Shown piece after piece: positions 1 through 7,478 of a DNA stretch of 12,189 bases. The position numbers and the translations under genes are program-made. Each line of letters opens with the position of its first letter. The stretch's first letter is position 1. The notes below the pieces were generated by a model. That model worked only from the letters and a program-made list of their open reading frames with translations, searched no databases and was not told where the DNA came from. Source of the DNA: an uncultured Akkermansia sp. GTDB lineage: Bacteria > Verrucomicrobiota > Verrucomicrobiia > Verrucomicrobiales > Akkermansiaceae. The stretch covers positions 1 to 12,189 of the forward strand of contig CANPXA010000032.1 in assembly GCA_947585525.1 (NCBI GenBank). Reading direction: 5' to 3'.

Positions 1-3000
1 ACGGGCACGGTGGAGCTGAATGGCAAGGATGTCACGCTGAAGGGCGTGGTGGGCGGCTACGGCGACACCGTGAGTCTGAAGAACGCGGGCAGTGGAGACA
101 TCGTGCTCGCGGGCAAGAATACCACGACCGGCGCGCTGATCACGGGCGACGGTACGGATGGAGCGGCCACCGGCGGCTTTGTGCTGGACGGCGAGGGCGC
201 GATCTGGAGAGGTCAGACACTGGAGGGCAACGGAAACTTCACCCTCAGGGAAGGCACGCTGACCCGAGGCAGTAAGTTCGATAAGGGCGATGGCAGCAGC
301 ATCGTGGTGGATGCCACGGGCAAGGTGGACGTGAGAGGCATGGAGGCGGGTATGCTCGGTGATATTACGGTGAACGGCTCGCAGGGCGGACAGCTCACGG
401 GCGTGAGCGGCGACATCAAGGCGAGCGAGTACGAAGTCAAGCTGGTGTTCGGTGAGGGCAACGTCGGGACGTCGCTCGACGGAGGGAAGGCGTTGATTGA
501 GACGGCGGATGGCGGCAACCTGGTGCTGGGCGGCGAAGAGTCCGACCCGAGCCGGTTCACGATCGACCTGAACGAAAAAGCCTTGAAGGAACTCCTGAAG
601 GACCACAAAGATGATGATCAGCTGAGCTACCTGAACGTGTTGAACGGCGGAGAGATGGAGTCGGACGGCTACATGGACCTGAGCAAGTATCTGACCGGCT
701 ACGCTAAGTTGGTGAGCGAGCTCGGATTGACCTTCAGCTACGCGGGGAACGGCGACATCGTGGTGTCGGGCTTCTCGACGGATGTGTATCTCGTGCTGGA
801 TGGAGACGAGTACGGCGGACGCGAAAACAGCGTCACGGTGGGCGAGAACAGCGAGAACATGGAGAAAGCCAAGTCCGTGGTGGTGGATGAGGAGCAGACG
901 CTCACCCTGCAGGACAACAGCATCGAGGATAAGGAGGTGACTCTGAACAACCTCGTGGGTCTGGAGGGTTCTACGCTGGATGTACAGAAGAAGACCGGGG
1001 AGGGTAGTGGCAAGCTCACGGTCAACTTCCACAACGAGCTTGTGAGTGCGCAGGATTCGCTGGACGGCACAGGCTGGAACAAGGGTCAGGTGGCGGACAA
1101 TGAAGGACATACCGTGAACGACGAGAAGCAGGACGGCTTCGACGTGCGCGGCATGGACACGACGTTTGAAGGCACCGTGAAGGGCGGCGACAAAGTGAAC
1201 TTCCAGAAGGCAGGGGCAGGTCAGCTGACGCTCGGCAGTGCGAAGACCGGCAACGGCGGTCTGAATGCGCAGGGCGACCTGACGCTCTACGATGGCGGCA
1301 TCACCTTGCAGGGCAATGCTACCGACAAGGGCAACAGCGTGGATAGCCTCGTGTTCGCCTACGGCAGCGGGGAAGATGATTTGGCAGATACGGCGGTTAG
1401 GGAGGACGTCGACAAGACCGATGACAACACGGGTCTGACCCTCAAGAACGGCGCGGATATCACCGTGCACGACATTAAGGAGGATGGTGGTAAAGTCGAT
1501 GGCGGCAGAACCGGCGGCGACATCACGCTCGGCAAGGACAGCGTGTTCACCTTCGACAACTCGGCGAAGGATGGCGAGGACGGCACGGTGCTGAGCGACA
1601 CGACCTTCAAGGCCGGGACGGATGCGGAGGGCAAGGCTGCGGGCGGTACGCTCGTGGTGGGAGGCAATAAGAAGGACGCTGACGGAATCCAGAGCGGGTC
1701 GAGTCTGACCCTGGACGGCGCGCAAGCCGGGCTGGATGGAGTTGGCATGGAGGTGAAGGACGGCGGTGAGGTGACGCTCTCCGGCGGTGCGGTGGCGAAG
1801 GACAGCGACATCACGGTGTCCGGCAGCAGGACGAGCGGCAAGGATGAGACGACCGGCAGCAAGCTGACGGTGGAGGGCGAGGGCTCGTCCATCACGGGCG
1901 CTGGCGACATCACGGTGAAGGACGGCGGCGAGCTGACGCTGAGCGATGGCGGCAGCATCGGCGGCTGGACGGAGAAGCTCGATGAGAACGGCAAGCCTGT
2001 GGTGGATGAGGATGGCAATCCCGTGATGGAGAAGACGCACACGGGTGACATCACCGTCGGTAAGGACTCCAAGCTCACGGTCGAGGATAAGGCGGAAGGC
2101 GGAGAGTCCGGCAAGCTGGCGACGGCTGGACAGCTGGAGGTCGCCGGAACGGTTGACCTGAACGGCACCAAGGATAACAGCGTCGGCGCGCTCTCCGGCG
2201 AGGGTACGCTGAGCGCGAACGAAGGATCTGAGCTGCACATCACCGGTAAGGAAGGGGCGGCAAAAGAAGACCTCCCCTTCTCGGGCACACTGACGACCGA
2301 TCCGGTTGACGGGAAGCTGCCGGAGAAGGGCGGCAAGCTCGTGGTGGATGAGGGAGGAGCACTCACCCTGAAGGATATCACCAGCGGAGGAGATGATGGA
2401 AAGAGCGCGCTGTGGAGCGCCGAAGTGGCGAAGGGCGGGACGTTGACCTTGGATGCGGATCAAAAGGACGTGTACATGGACGACATCACGCTGATGGGCG
2501 GCAGCTTGTTGGAGCTGAAATATCACGACGGAGAGCCGGAGGTGCACGCCAATGTGGATCTGAGCAAGGTCGGGGATGAGAAGGCGAACCTGAGAGTGGA
2601 CATCTCTGATTTGACGCAGGTGGGCAACAGCATCGACCTGGGCAAAGGCTTGACCTTCAGTCCGGAGACCGATAGGGAACTCGCCAGTAAGCTGGATGTG
2701 AAATTGGATGGACCGGGAGCTTCGCACTTCAATTCTGAGCTGAAGGAGAAGGAAAATGGCAGCGGCTACGAGATCGTGATCGATGCCGTGGAGGGCAACG
2801 CCTGGAAGACACCCGGCATGGAGAAGAATGTGGCGGCCGGCGCCGATTTGGCGTGGGATATGGATGACCCGAATTCCAAGACCTTCAAGTACCTGCAGGG
2901 TGCAGGCGCGAGCGGCGACCTCGCTAAGCTCTACACCGCGATCAGCGAGACGTACAACCCGTCCATCCTCTCGGCTTTGGGTATGGCGGCGCCGGTGTCG

Positions 3001-3999
3001 GATCTGAATCGCACGCTGGCAGGAATGGCAGGTGCATCGATCTCGACGTTGGGCAGCGCGTTCAGTCAGGATATCGAGAGGCAGCTCTCCAGCGTGCGCA
3101 ACCGCACGACGATGTTGGGCGATGCGCAGGTGAACGCCGATCCGGGCGAGCCGAAGCTGAACTTCTGGCTCAATGCCGAGAGCGGCTACCACAAGCTGGA
3201 TGCCGATGGCTGGGCTCCGGGATTCACTCTGAACGGCTGGGGAGGCTCGCTCGGCGCCTCGATGCAGATCAACCAGAATGTGACGGCGGGTCTGGCTCTC
3301 ACGGCGATGTACAACGACCTCAAGACGGATTCGGCGGACATGGGCAAGGGCGATTTGGATACCACCTACCTGAGCGGCTTCGCCCGCATCCAGAAGGGCA
3401 CGTGGGCGCACACCTTCATCGCTACGGTCGGCACGGCGGATGTGTCTCTTGACCGCACGGTCAGCTACGGACCCGGCGCGTACACGACGCACGGCGAGAC
3501 GGATGGCTACGCGCTCGGCCTCATGTACGAGGTGGCGAAGACGTACCTGATGAACCGCGATGGCACCACGGCTCTGCAGCCGGTGTTCAATGTGCAGTTC
3601 CGTCACGCGGCGGTGAACGGCTACACGGAGACGGGCAGCGACGCCGGGTTGCGTGTGGACGACATCACGCAGGACACCCTCACCTTCGGGTTGGGAGCAC
3701 GCGTGCAGACGATGGTGCATGAGAACGTGTTCGGACGCTCGACGGTGTTTGAGGCGCGTGCGATGTTGAAGGCTGACGTGGGCGACAACGCCGGCACGGC
3801 CGACAACGCCCTCATCCACGGCGGCGTGACCCGAGAGGTGGAGAGCGCCAAGGCAGGCGACGTCGGGGTTGAGATCGGGGCAGGGCTCACCATCCCGGTG
3901 GGCAGCCGCGGCGGCACCTTCTTCATCGACGGCTCCTTCGAGTTCCGCTCTCGCTACAGCGACATCAACGCAAGCGCGGGTTACAGAATCAGCTTCTGA
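1..3999 (+). CDS. Autotransporter, 3' part (passenger + beta-barrel), 5' end outside window
   Basis: The reading frame is open from the first base (ACG GGC ACG GTG...), so the gene starts upstream and the visible 1332 residues are the C-terminal part. Residues 1 to about 960 are Gly/Asp/Lys-rich with recurring short motifs (GDITV, DGGELTL, GKDSKLTV) and PATR-like stretches (about 395-440: KAGAGQLTL, then GNGGLNAQGDLTL). This fits a beta-helical passenger exposed at the cell surface. About 975-1050 is a helical linker, and about 1053-1332 is an autotransporter beta-barrel beginning LNFWLNAESGYHKL and ending in alternating-residue strands with a terminal Phe (SAGYRISF), the usual BAM recognition end. 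No cysteine occurs in the visible protein, as expected for a type Va secreted protein. The passenger is markedly acidic. Its ligand cannot be inferred. The gene is GC-rich, unlike the AbiE operon that follows on the other strand. Confidence 0.93.
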   Translation, partial: TGTVELNGKDVTLKGVVGGYGDTVSLKNAGSGDIVLAGKNTTTGALITGDGTDGAATGGFVLDGEGAIWRGQTLEGNGNFTLREGTLTRGSKFDKGDGSSIVVDATGKVDVRGMEAGMLGDITVNGSQGGQLTGVSGDIKASEYEVKLVFGEGNVGTSLDGGKALIETADGGNLVLGGEESDPSRFTIDLNEKALKELLKDHKDDDQLSYLNVLNGGEMESDGYMDLSKYLTGYAKLVSELGLTFSYAGNGDIVVSGFSTDVYLVLDGDEYGGRENSVTVGENSENMEKAKSVVVDEEQTLTLQDNSIEDKEVTLNNLVGLEGSTLDVQKKTGEGSGKLTVNFHNELVSAQDSLDGTGWNKGQVADNEGHTVNDEKQDGFDVRGMDTTFEGTVKGGDKVNFQKAGAGQLTLGSAKTGNGGLNAQGDLTLYDGGITLQGNATDKGNSVDSLVFAYGSGEDDLADTAVREDVDKTDDNTGLTLKNGADITVHDIKEDGGKVDGGRTGGDITLGKDSVFTFDNSAKDGEDGTVLSDTTFKAGTDAEGKAAGGTLVVGGNKKDADGIQSGSSLTLDGAQAGLDGVGMEVKDGGEVTLSGGAVAKDSDITVSGSRTSGKDETTGSKLTVEGEGSSITGAGDITVKDGGELTLSDGGSIGGWTEKLDENGKPVVDEDGNPVMEKTHTGDITVGKDSKLTVEDKAEGGESGKLATAGQLEVAGTVDLNGTKDNSVGALSGEGTLSANEGSELHITGKEGAAKEDLPFSGTLTTDPVDGKLPEKGGKLVVDEGGALTLKDITSGGDDGKSALWSAEVAKGGTLTLDADQKDVYMDDITLMGGSLLELKYHDGEPEVHANVDLSKVGDEKANLRVDISDLTQVGNSIDLGKGLTFSPETDRELASKLDVKLDGPGASHFNSELKEKENGSGYEIVIDAVEGNAWKTPGMEKNVAAGADLAWDMDDPNSKTFKYLQGAGASGDLAKLYTAISETYNPSILSALGMAAPVSDLNRTLAGMAGASISTLGSAFSQDIERQLSSVRNRTTMLGDAQVNADPGEPKLNFWLNAESGYHKLDADGWAPGFTLNGWGGSLGASMQINQNVTAGLALTAMYNDLKTDSADMGKGDLDTTYLSGFARIQKGTWAHTFIATVGTADVSLDRTVSYGPGAYTTHGETDGYALGLMYEVAKTYLMNRDGTTALQPVFNVQFRHAAVNGYTETGSDAGLRVDDITQDTLTFGLGARVQTMVHENVFGRSTVFEARAMLKADVGDNAGTADNALIHGGVTREVESAKAGDVGVEIGAGLTIPVGSRGGTFFIDGSFEFRSRYSDINASAGYRISF

Positions 4000-4018
4000 C
4001 GAAGCGTGATTCTGTAAC
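3980..4018 (+). terminator. Stop-overlapping hairpin after the autotransporter gene
   Basis: Arms GTTACAGAATCAGCTTC (3980-3996) and GAAGCGTGATTCTGTAAC (4001-4018) pair almost perfectly: 5 bp, one bulged G, then 12 bp. The loop is TGAC, and the stop codon TGA (3997-3999) lies in it. No T-run follows, so it is either a non-canonical terminator or an mRNA 3'-end stabiliser. It is immediately followed by the heptamer repeat, in the position held by a GC hairpin in the other repeat copies. Confidence 0.6.
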
Positions 4019-4165
4019 TATTTACGATGTACGATTTACGATTTACGATTTCGGGAAATTCGCGCGCTGCCGCGCGGGAAGGCCGAGCTGGTGCGGAGCG
4101 GGAGCGCCAATTTACGAATTGCTCTTCGTCTCAATCCGTTTTCGTACGGCAGTGCGCGAATTTTC
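4019..4165 (+). repeat. Composite heptamer/hairpin repeat, copy A, with degenerate inverted end
   Basis: Starts TATTTACGATGTACG and continues with tandem ATTTACG heptamers, a hairpin-prone block (AATTCGCGCGCTGCCGCGCG), a GCGGAGCGGGAGCG tail and another TTTACGA. At 4139-4165 the opposite strand reads GAAAATTCGCGCACTGCCG, which matches the AATTCGCGCGCTGCCG block of the same copy, so the element appears to end in a decayed inverted partner. It separates the convergent autotransporter and ASCH genes. No gene is supported here. Confidence 0.75.
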
Positions 4166-4206
4166 TACATTGAAAATAAGCGTCTTTGGAGATCGCTATT
4201 CATCAA

Positions 4207-4581
4207 TCATCCTGGAAGATACAGGAAGGATTGAGGCGCGGATGACACTCCCAATGAATCAAGAGAAAGAGGAGGGTCATAAACTTTTAAATCTCCTAGT
4301 TCAAAAGCTACCGCTGTGTTCCTTCCTTTGTAGTAGCTATCAAAAAACTCTTTGCTTATTCCGGAAAAATTTTTAGTTAACTCCCATACTTTTTGCGGGG
4401 AGTTTTCCAAGATAGAGGAAACACAAACCTCGGCTACAATTTTCTTTACAGGATGAGTAGAGTAGATAAGAATTTTATCGACTGCTCGCTTACACCTTTG
4501 TTTCCTGTATTCATACCGTTTATCCCCGGACAATATATGTTCGACATATTCGGGCTTAATTGATAATAATATTTGACACAT
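4207..4581 (-). CDS. ASCH-domain (PUA-like) protein
   Basis: 124 residues, full length for a single-domain ASCH protein (COG4933-like). The N-terminal signature LLSIKPEYVEHILSGDKRYEYRK (residues 5-27) is typical, followed by the hydrophobic strands KILIYSTHPVKKIVAEV (36-52) and a C-terminal APQSF (115-119) common in this subgroup. ASCH domains are PUA-like folds that bind RNA; some members hydrolyse modified nucleosides or act as nucleases, but which applies here cannot be told. The ATG at 4581 has a strong Shine-Dalgarno site (AAGGAGGGAGG upstream), the best in the window, located inside the preceding small gene. The two genes overlap by 26 bp, so translation is probably coupled. It is the last gene of the AbiE operon. 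ASCH assignment is secure; its role with AbiE is inference. Confidence 0.88.
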   Translation of the reverse strand: MCQILLSIKPEYVEHILSGDKRYEYRKQRCKRAVDKILIYSTHPVKKIVAEVCVSSILENSPQKVWELTKNFSGISKEFFDSYYKGRNTAVAFELGDLKVYDPPLSLDSLGVSSAPQSFLYLPG

Positions 4582-4777
4582 TGACGCCTCCCTCCTTCAA
4601 AATCGATTGAAATTGCTCGCTGGAAAGATGTATTTTTGTAGGATATTCTCCGCTTTTCACCCAGAATCCGTTATTTTCCAACCAATCCATATTGACGTTG
4701 TTTCCTGCTCCGAAAAAACCGCAGTACAGCAACTCAACAATGGTTAAATTCATGTATGACTCATATTGACGTTTCAA
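4556..4777 (-). CDS. Small protein of unknown function between AbiEii and ASCH
   Basis: 73 residues from a TTG start; I do not recognise the family. It begins KRQYESYMNLTIVELLYCGFFGAGNN (residues 2-27), predicted as helix plus a Gly-containing turn, followed by MDWLENNGFWVKSGEYP and a C-terminus ending SNIIIN. It lies 51 bp after the AbiEii stop and overlaps the ASCH gene by 26 bp. The start is uncertain: the TTG lacks a good ribosome site, the first in-frame ATG is at 4753, and the same frame is open back to the TGA of AbiEii (KKIKEIITNKAIFNEDE upstream of the TTG), with AAGGA at the beginning of that stretch. Packing between two sound genes and the coupled overlap argue it is real. It may be a third component of the module. 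Confidence 0.55.
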   Translation of the reverse strand: MKRQYESYMNLTIVELLYCGFFGAGNNVNMDWLENNGFWVKSGEYPTKIHLSSEQFQSILKEGGVNVSNIIIN

Positions 4778-4828
4778 CTCATCTTCGTTGAAGATAGCCT
4801 TATTGGTAATTATTTCCTTAATTTTTTT

Positions 4829-5860
4829 TCAAAACTCCATAGTCGGATAATTCTTGACATTGAGATGAAGCGGAGGCAATTGATTGACCTCTAACTCTAA
4901 TTTTGCGACTTCTTCTATGAGGACAGAAAATTCCGGAGCATCGTGCGGAAGCATTTCTTTTTTCATTTTTGCATAATCAAGTTCTAAGTCAGCTTTGATC
5001 GTCTCGCATGGCATCAGATGCATGGAGCCTGGAACAGCATGGGGATAATCAGCCCAACCCGATCGGTAAAAGTAGTACTTAAAAGATGACACTTGGTAAA
5101 GCAACCTCACATCAGTAAAAGCCCTTTGCTTAAGATCGTCGTTTCGCGCCATCATAACGGCATCATAGTAGTGACGGGCATATCGTAGCGGCAAAGCAGT
5201 AGGACGGTTCGCCTGTGAATGAAGAATAGTGATTTTCTCCCAAAAAGATCGTTCGGCTGTGCTCGCTACAACGCTTGTTTCCGCTCCATAAAACAGGTGA
5301 GGATATATCTCTGCCATGTATGGACGCACCGTGTGTTCCGCATGCGGGTTCCAGGCGGCTTTCGGACCTATTTCCAGCAAGACACGAGGTCTGATGTATG
5401 AAGACTCGTAATTTCTCGGGTAGGTAACAGCAATGATCTCCGGAGTTTCTTGAAATATGTCAGCGGAACAGACATCGCCGCAACAATCTCGAACGACCGG
5501 GAGAATCTTTTGTGCAATCTGCTGCGCGTTCCATTCATCCAGAGCTTCCATCATCCTCTCTCTGCCGGATTTCCCATAGTGCTGCCCAGGATTCAAATTA
5601 TATTCGGTACAGAAATCCGACCAATCCAGGATGAGATCGATATCTTCCGAAAAACGTTTAATGAGGCCATATACCTTGGATAAGCATGTTCCCCCCTTGA
5701 AGATTATGGATTTCTTCAAAGGAGACTGAAACAAACGCTGCAATATCCAACAAACCCAGAAATCTTTTTCAATCGCAGCAGGATCCATATCCAACTTGGC
5801 TGCAGTCTGACCGATAATTTCGAGTTGTTCTCGTTTAGGGCGATTGATAAAGTTATTCAT
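4829..5860 (-). CDS. abiEii-like: AbiEii/AbiGii-family nucleotidyltransferase toxin
   Basis: 343 residues, usual length for the family. The fold of a DNA polymerase beta-like nucleotidyltransferase is visible: IEKDFWVCWIL (30-40), the nucleotide-binding FKGGTCLSK (54-62) and the metal-binding SEDIDL (71-76). A C-terminal half follows with RSFWEKITILHSQANRP and RYARHYYDAVMMA, also conserved in these proteins. Studied relatives (AbiEii, MenT) block growth by transferring nucleotides, for MenT to tRNA ends; the substrate here is unknown. The ATG lies inside the last codons of the antitoxin gene (8-bp overlap), the normal antitoxin-then-toxin order of type IV AbiE modules. The protein ends NYPTMEF at a TGA, after which the frame stays open for the small gene. 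All key motifs are intact. Confidence 0.92.
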   Translation of the reverse strand: MNNFINRPKREQLEIIGQTAAKLDMDPAAIEKDFWVCWILQRLFQSPLKKSIIFKGGTCLSKVYGLIKRFSEDIDLILDWSDFCTEYNLNPGQHYGKSGRERMMEALDEWNAQQIAQKILPVVRDCCGDVCSADIFQETPEIIAVTYPRNYESSYIRPRVLLEIGPKAAWNPHAEHTVRPYMAEIYPHLFYGAETSVVASTAERSFWEKITILHSQANRPTALPLRYARHYYDAVMMARNDDLKQRAFTDVRLLYQVSSFKYYFYRSGWADYPHAVPGSMHLMPCETIKADLELDYAKMKKEMLPHDAPEFSVLIEEVAKLELEVNQLPPLHLNVKNYPTMEF

Positions 5861-6488
5861 TGGCGGAAAGCATGATCATGGTACGAATGGATGAGCGAAG
5901 CTTTTCAGTCAACAAAGGGGTCGCCTTGTTGAGACTCCGGATGAGCTCCGGAGTGAGAATCGTCTTGATTTTCGGAAGGTACGAGTCAGAGAAACTCAAG
6001 TCTCCCAGTTCCTTGATGGCTTGAATGAAGAGCTCACACTGTTCATCGCCAAGCTGTGATTGCTTTGAGGAAACGTGCTTGAACTCGATCGTACGATTGT
6101 CGATTCGGTAAAAACGATTGGGACCACTCGAAAAATAGAGCAGCCGTGTGGGGAGCTGCGTGCTGAGTCCCCAATAATTGAGAGCCGCACTTCCCGAGGG
6201 TTGTAAGTGCCATTTGTACTTACGAGCAAGTGCGGCAGCGACAAGTCGCAAATCGGGCGCAAGACATTCCCGGAGCAATTTGCTGTATCTGGGATAGTCA
6301 TAGAGTCCGCGCCATAATTGACGTATTGTACCCCGTTTTTTGAGCTGGTTCAGCGTACACGCAACGTTCGCATCATTGGACAGCGAAAAAAAATCGCTGT
6401 TGGAAAAAACACAGCCTCTCCCCCAACGACGCAGATAGTTGAGGATTTTTCTTTCCAAAGAAAGCTTACTTGTTGCCGCCCCCATCAT
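5853..6488 (-). CDS. abiEi-like: AbiEi-type antitoxin / transcriptional regulator (DUF6088)
   Basis: 211 residues. Residues about 10-65 form a winged-helix-like N-terminus (LERKILNYLRRWGRG, then VACTLNQLKKRGTIRQLWRG, GLYDYPRY), followed by the DUF6088/AbiEi body with WHLQPSGSAALNYWGLSTQ (93-111) and TIEFKH. Antitoxins of this family repress their own promoter and offset the AbiEii toxin without tight complex formation. First gene of the operon. Two consecutive ATGs (6488 and 6485) follow AGGA: spacing is 1 nt to the first and 4 nt to the second, so the second may be preferred. AT-rich DNA upstream holds the promoter. Confidence 0.88.
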   Translation of the reverse strand: MMGAATSKLSLERKILNYLRRWGRGCVFSNSDFFSLSNDANVACTLNQLKKRGTIRQLWRGLYDYPRYSKLLRECLAPDLRLVAAALARKYKWHLQPSGSAALNYWGLSTQLPTRLLYFSSGPNRFYRIDNRTIEFKHVSSKQSQLGDEQCELFIQAIKELGDLSFSDSYLPKIKTILTPELIRSLNKATPLLTEKLRSSIRTMIMLSANE

Positions 6489-6499
6489 GTCCTGAGTTT

Positions 6500-6527
6500 A
6501 ACATAATTTTCCTCGTATTCAAGACAA
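6500..6527 (-). promoter_or_regulatory. Candidate promoter of the AbiE-ASCH operon
   Basis: On the minus strand, TTGTCT (6522-6527) and TATGTT (6500-6505) are separated by 16 bp, placing a start site about 5-10 bp before the antitoxin ATG. An overlapping alternative is TTGAAT-N16-TAAACT. I could not see a clear inverted-repeat operator for the antitoxin. Confidence 0.4.
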
Positions 6528-6662
6528 TTTTTCAATCATTCATAAATTAAATAAATCAAGATAATTATATGAAATATCTTTATATAAAAATATTACTTTT
6601 TCCTATAAGAACAATGACCAAAAACCTCAATGTAACTTTCTAATCAGCCTTTCGCCTTGTTT
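6528..6662. other. AT-rich intergenic stretch without a gene
   Basis: About 130 bp strongly rich in A and T (TATATGAAATATCTTTATAT and similar) behind the AbiE promoter. It contrasts sharply with the GC-rich repeats beside it and with the autotransporter gene. It may act as an UP element or simply mark horizontally acquired DNA. No ORF or hairpin worth naming. Confidence 0.6.
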
Positions 6663-6755
6663 CCAAAATTCCCCTGCGCCTTCGCTCCGCATCCCGCGCG
6701 TAGCGCGCGAATTCTCCAAATCGTAAATCAATTCATGGACGATGGACGATGGACG
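6663..6755 (-). repeat. Composite repeat, copy B1 (inverted orientation) plus ATGGACG heptamers
   Basis: Read on the minus strand, it contains ATTTACGATTTGGAGAATTC, then GCGCGCTACGCGCGGGATGCGGAGCG, the same order as copies C, D and E. It stands head to head with copy B2, and the junction (6735-6755) contains tandem GATGGAC heptamers. The inverted pair could form a cruciform. Confidence 0.75.
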
Positions 6756-6992
6756 GGGGCGCCTGGCGACGCCTATTTACGATTTACGATTTACGATTTA
6801 CGATGTGGGAAATTCCGCGCCGTCGGCGCAATTTAGCGGAGCGAATGCGCAGCAGAATTTTCGGGAACAGGCGTAAAGGGTAGCTAGAAAGCGGCTGGGG
6901 CGAGCGGGGCTCGCCCATGTACGATGGACGATGGACGATGGACGATGTGGAAATAATGCGCGCTTCGCGCGTGGGAGGGCGGGGCGAGGGAG
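6755..6992 (+). repeat. Composite repeat, copy B2 (long form, two heptamer blocks)
   Basis: Order of parts: GC block ending in GACGCC; tandem ATTTACG heptamers (6774-6804); GCGCC-GTC-GGCGC hairpin (6817-6829); AGCGGAGCG tail; GTAGCTAGAAAGCGGC; a perfect GGCGAGC-GGG-GCTCGCC hairpin (6899-6915); a second heptamer block of ATGGACG units (6918-6948); GGAAATAATGCGCGC hairpin. Copy C has the same order. With B1 this fills most of the 635-bp gap before the HigB gene; no gene is supported in it. Confidence 0.78.
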
Positions 6993-7063
6993 AAGGCGGG
7001 GGTGCGGGTTGTTGAAAAATTGATGTAAATGGTCAAGATAATTTTGGGAAAGGTGAAAAAAAG

Positions 7064-7093
7064 TATTGATTTTTTTGATCAATAGAATAGAAT
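7064..7093 (+). promoter_or_regulatory. HigBA-type promoter with inverted-repeat operator
   Basis: -35 TTGATT (7066-7071) and -10 TAGAAT (7088-7093), spacer 16 bp. A perfect inverted repeat TATTGAT-N7-ATCAATA (7064-7084) overlaps the -35 and spacer, where a bound HigA-type repressor would block RNA polymerase. Antitoxin autorepression is the rule for this family; here it is inferred from position and symmetry. Confidence 0.65.
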
Positions 7094-7123
7094 GGACGGG
7101 AAGGAAGAAAGCAAAGTGAGGCG

Positions 7124-7459
7124 ATGAAGATCGAAGTCAGCCGGAAGATGCTCAAATTACTGCAGGACGGACGGGCTCTGCGGGCGAAATTTGGGCAGCG
7201 GAGGGCGGAGAACATCGAGATGAGGCTTCAGCGTATGCACGATGCGGAAACCCTGGCGGACGTGGCCGCGGTGAGTTCTTTTCAATTTCATGAATTGACG
7301 GGGAATCGCCAAGGACAGCTGTCGATATCGGTATTAAACAATTACAAGATGGTATTTGTATGTAATGAATCACCCATACCTCGAGCATCGGACGGAGCGC
7401 TGGATCTGAAGCAGATCAAGGCGGTGCGAATCATCGAATTATGTGTTGATTATCACTAA
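7124..7459 (+). CDS. higB-like: HigB/RelE-family toxin
   Basis: 111 residues, the normal size. The fold signature of RelE/HigB mRNA interferases of the 'plasmid maintenance killer' type is visible: an N-terminal helical pair with LRAKFGQRRAENIEMRLQRM (19-38), then FHELTGNRQGQLSISVLNNY (55-74), KMVF, and the C-terminal VRIIELCVDYH (101-111) that ends many HigB proteins. Such toxins cleave mRNA on the ribosome. ATG at 7124 follows GTGAGG only 2 nt upstream, so the ribosome site is weak or close. The toxin gene precedes the antitoxin, the usual HigBA order, and sits 31 bp behind the -10 element. Confidence 0.88.
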   Translation: MKIEVSRKMLKLLQDGRALRAKFGQRRAENIEMRLQRMHDAETLADVAAVSSFQFHELTGNRQGQLSISVLNNYKMVFVCNESPIPRASDGALDLKQIKAVRIIELCVDYH

Positions 7460-7478
7460 CTCTAACAAAAACAAGAAG

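Noticed and set aside
1359..2381. 340-codon open frame on the minus strand within the autotransporter gene
   Set aside because: Ser/Pro/Val-rich translation without domains; it is the complement of a GC-rich, Gly/Asp-biased gene. The plus-strand frame has clear barrel and passenger features.
4119..4376. 85-codon plus-strand ORF across the ASCH gene end
   Set aside because: Overlaps a well-supported ASCH gene on the other strand and starts in repeat A; no family features.
6663..7123. Hairpin-rich gap considered as a tRNA or structured RNA gene
   Set aside because: The stems belong to the composite repeat family and no cloverleaf or CCA end is visible; a small transcribed RNA cannot be excluded without data.
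7443..7478. GTG start for the HigA-type protein overlapping the toxin gene
   Set aside because: No ribosome site, and the extra Asn/Lys-rich 12 residues are not typical; still possible.
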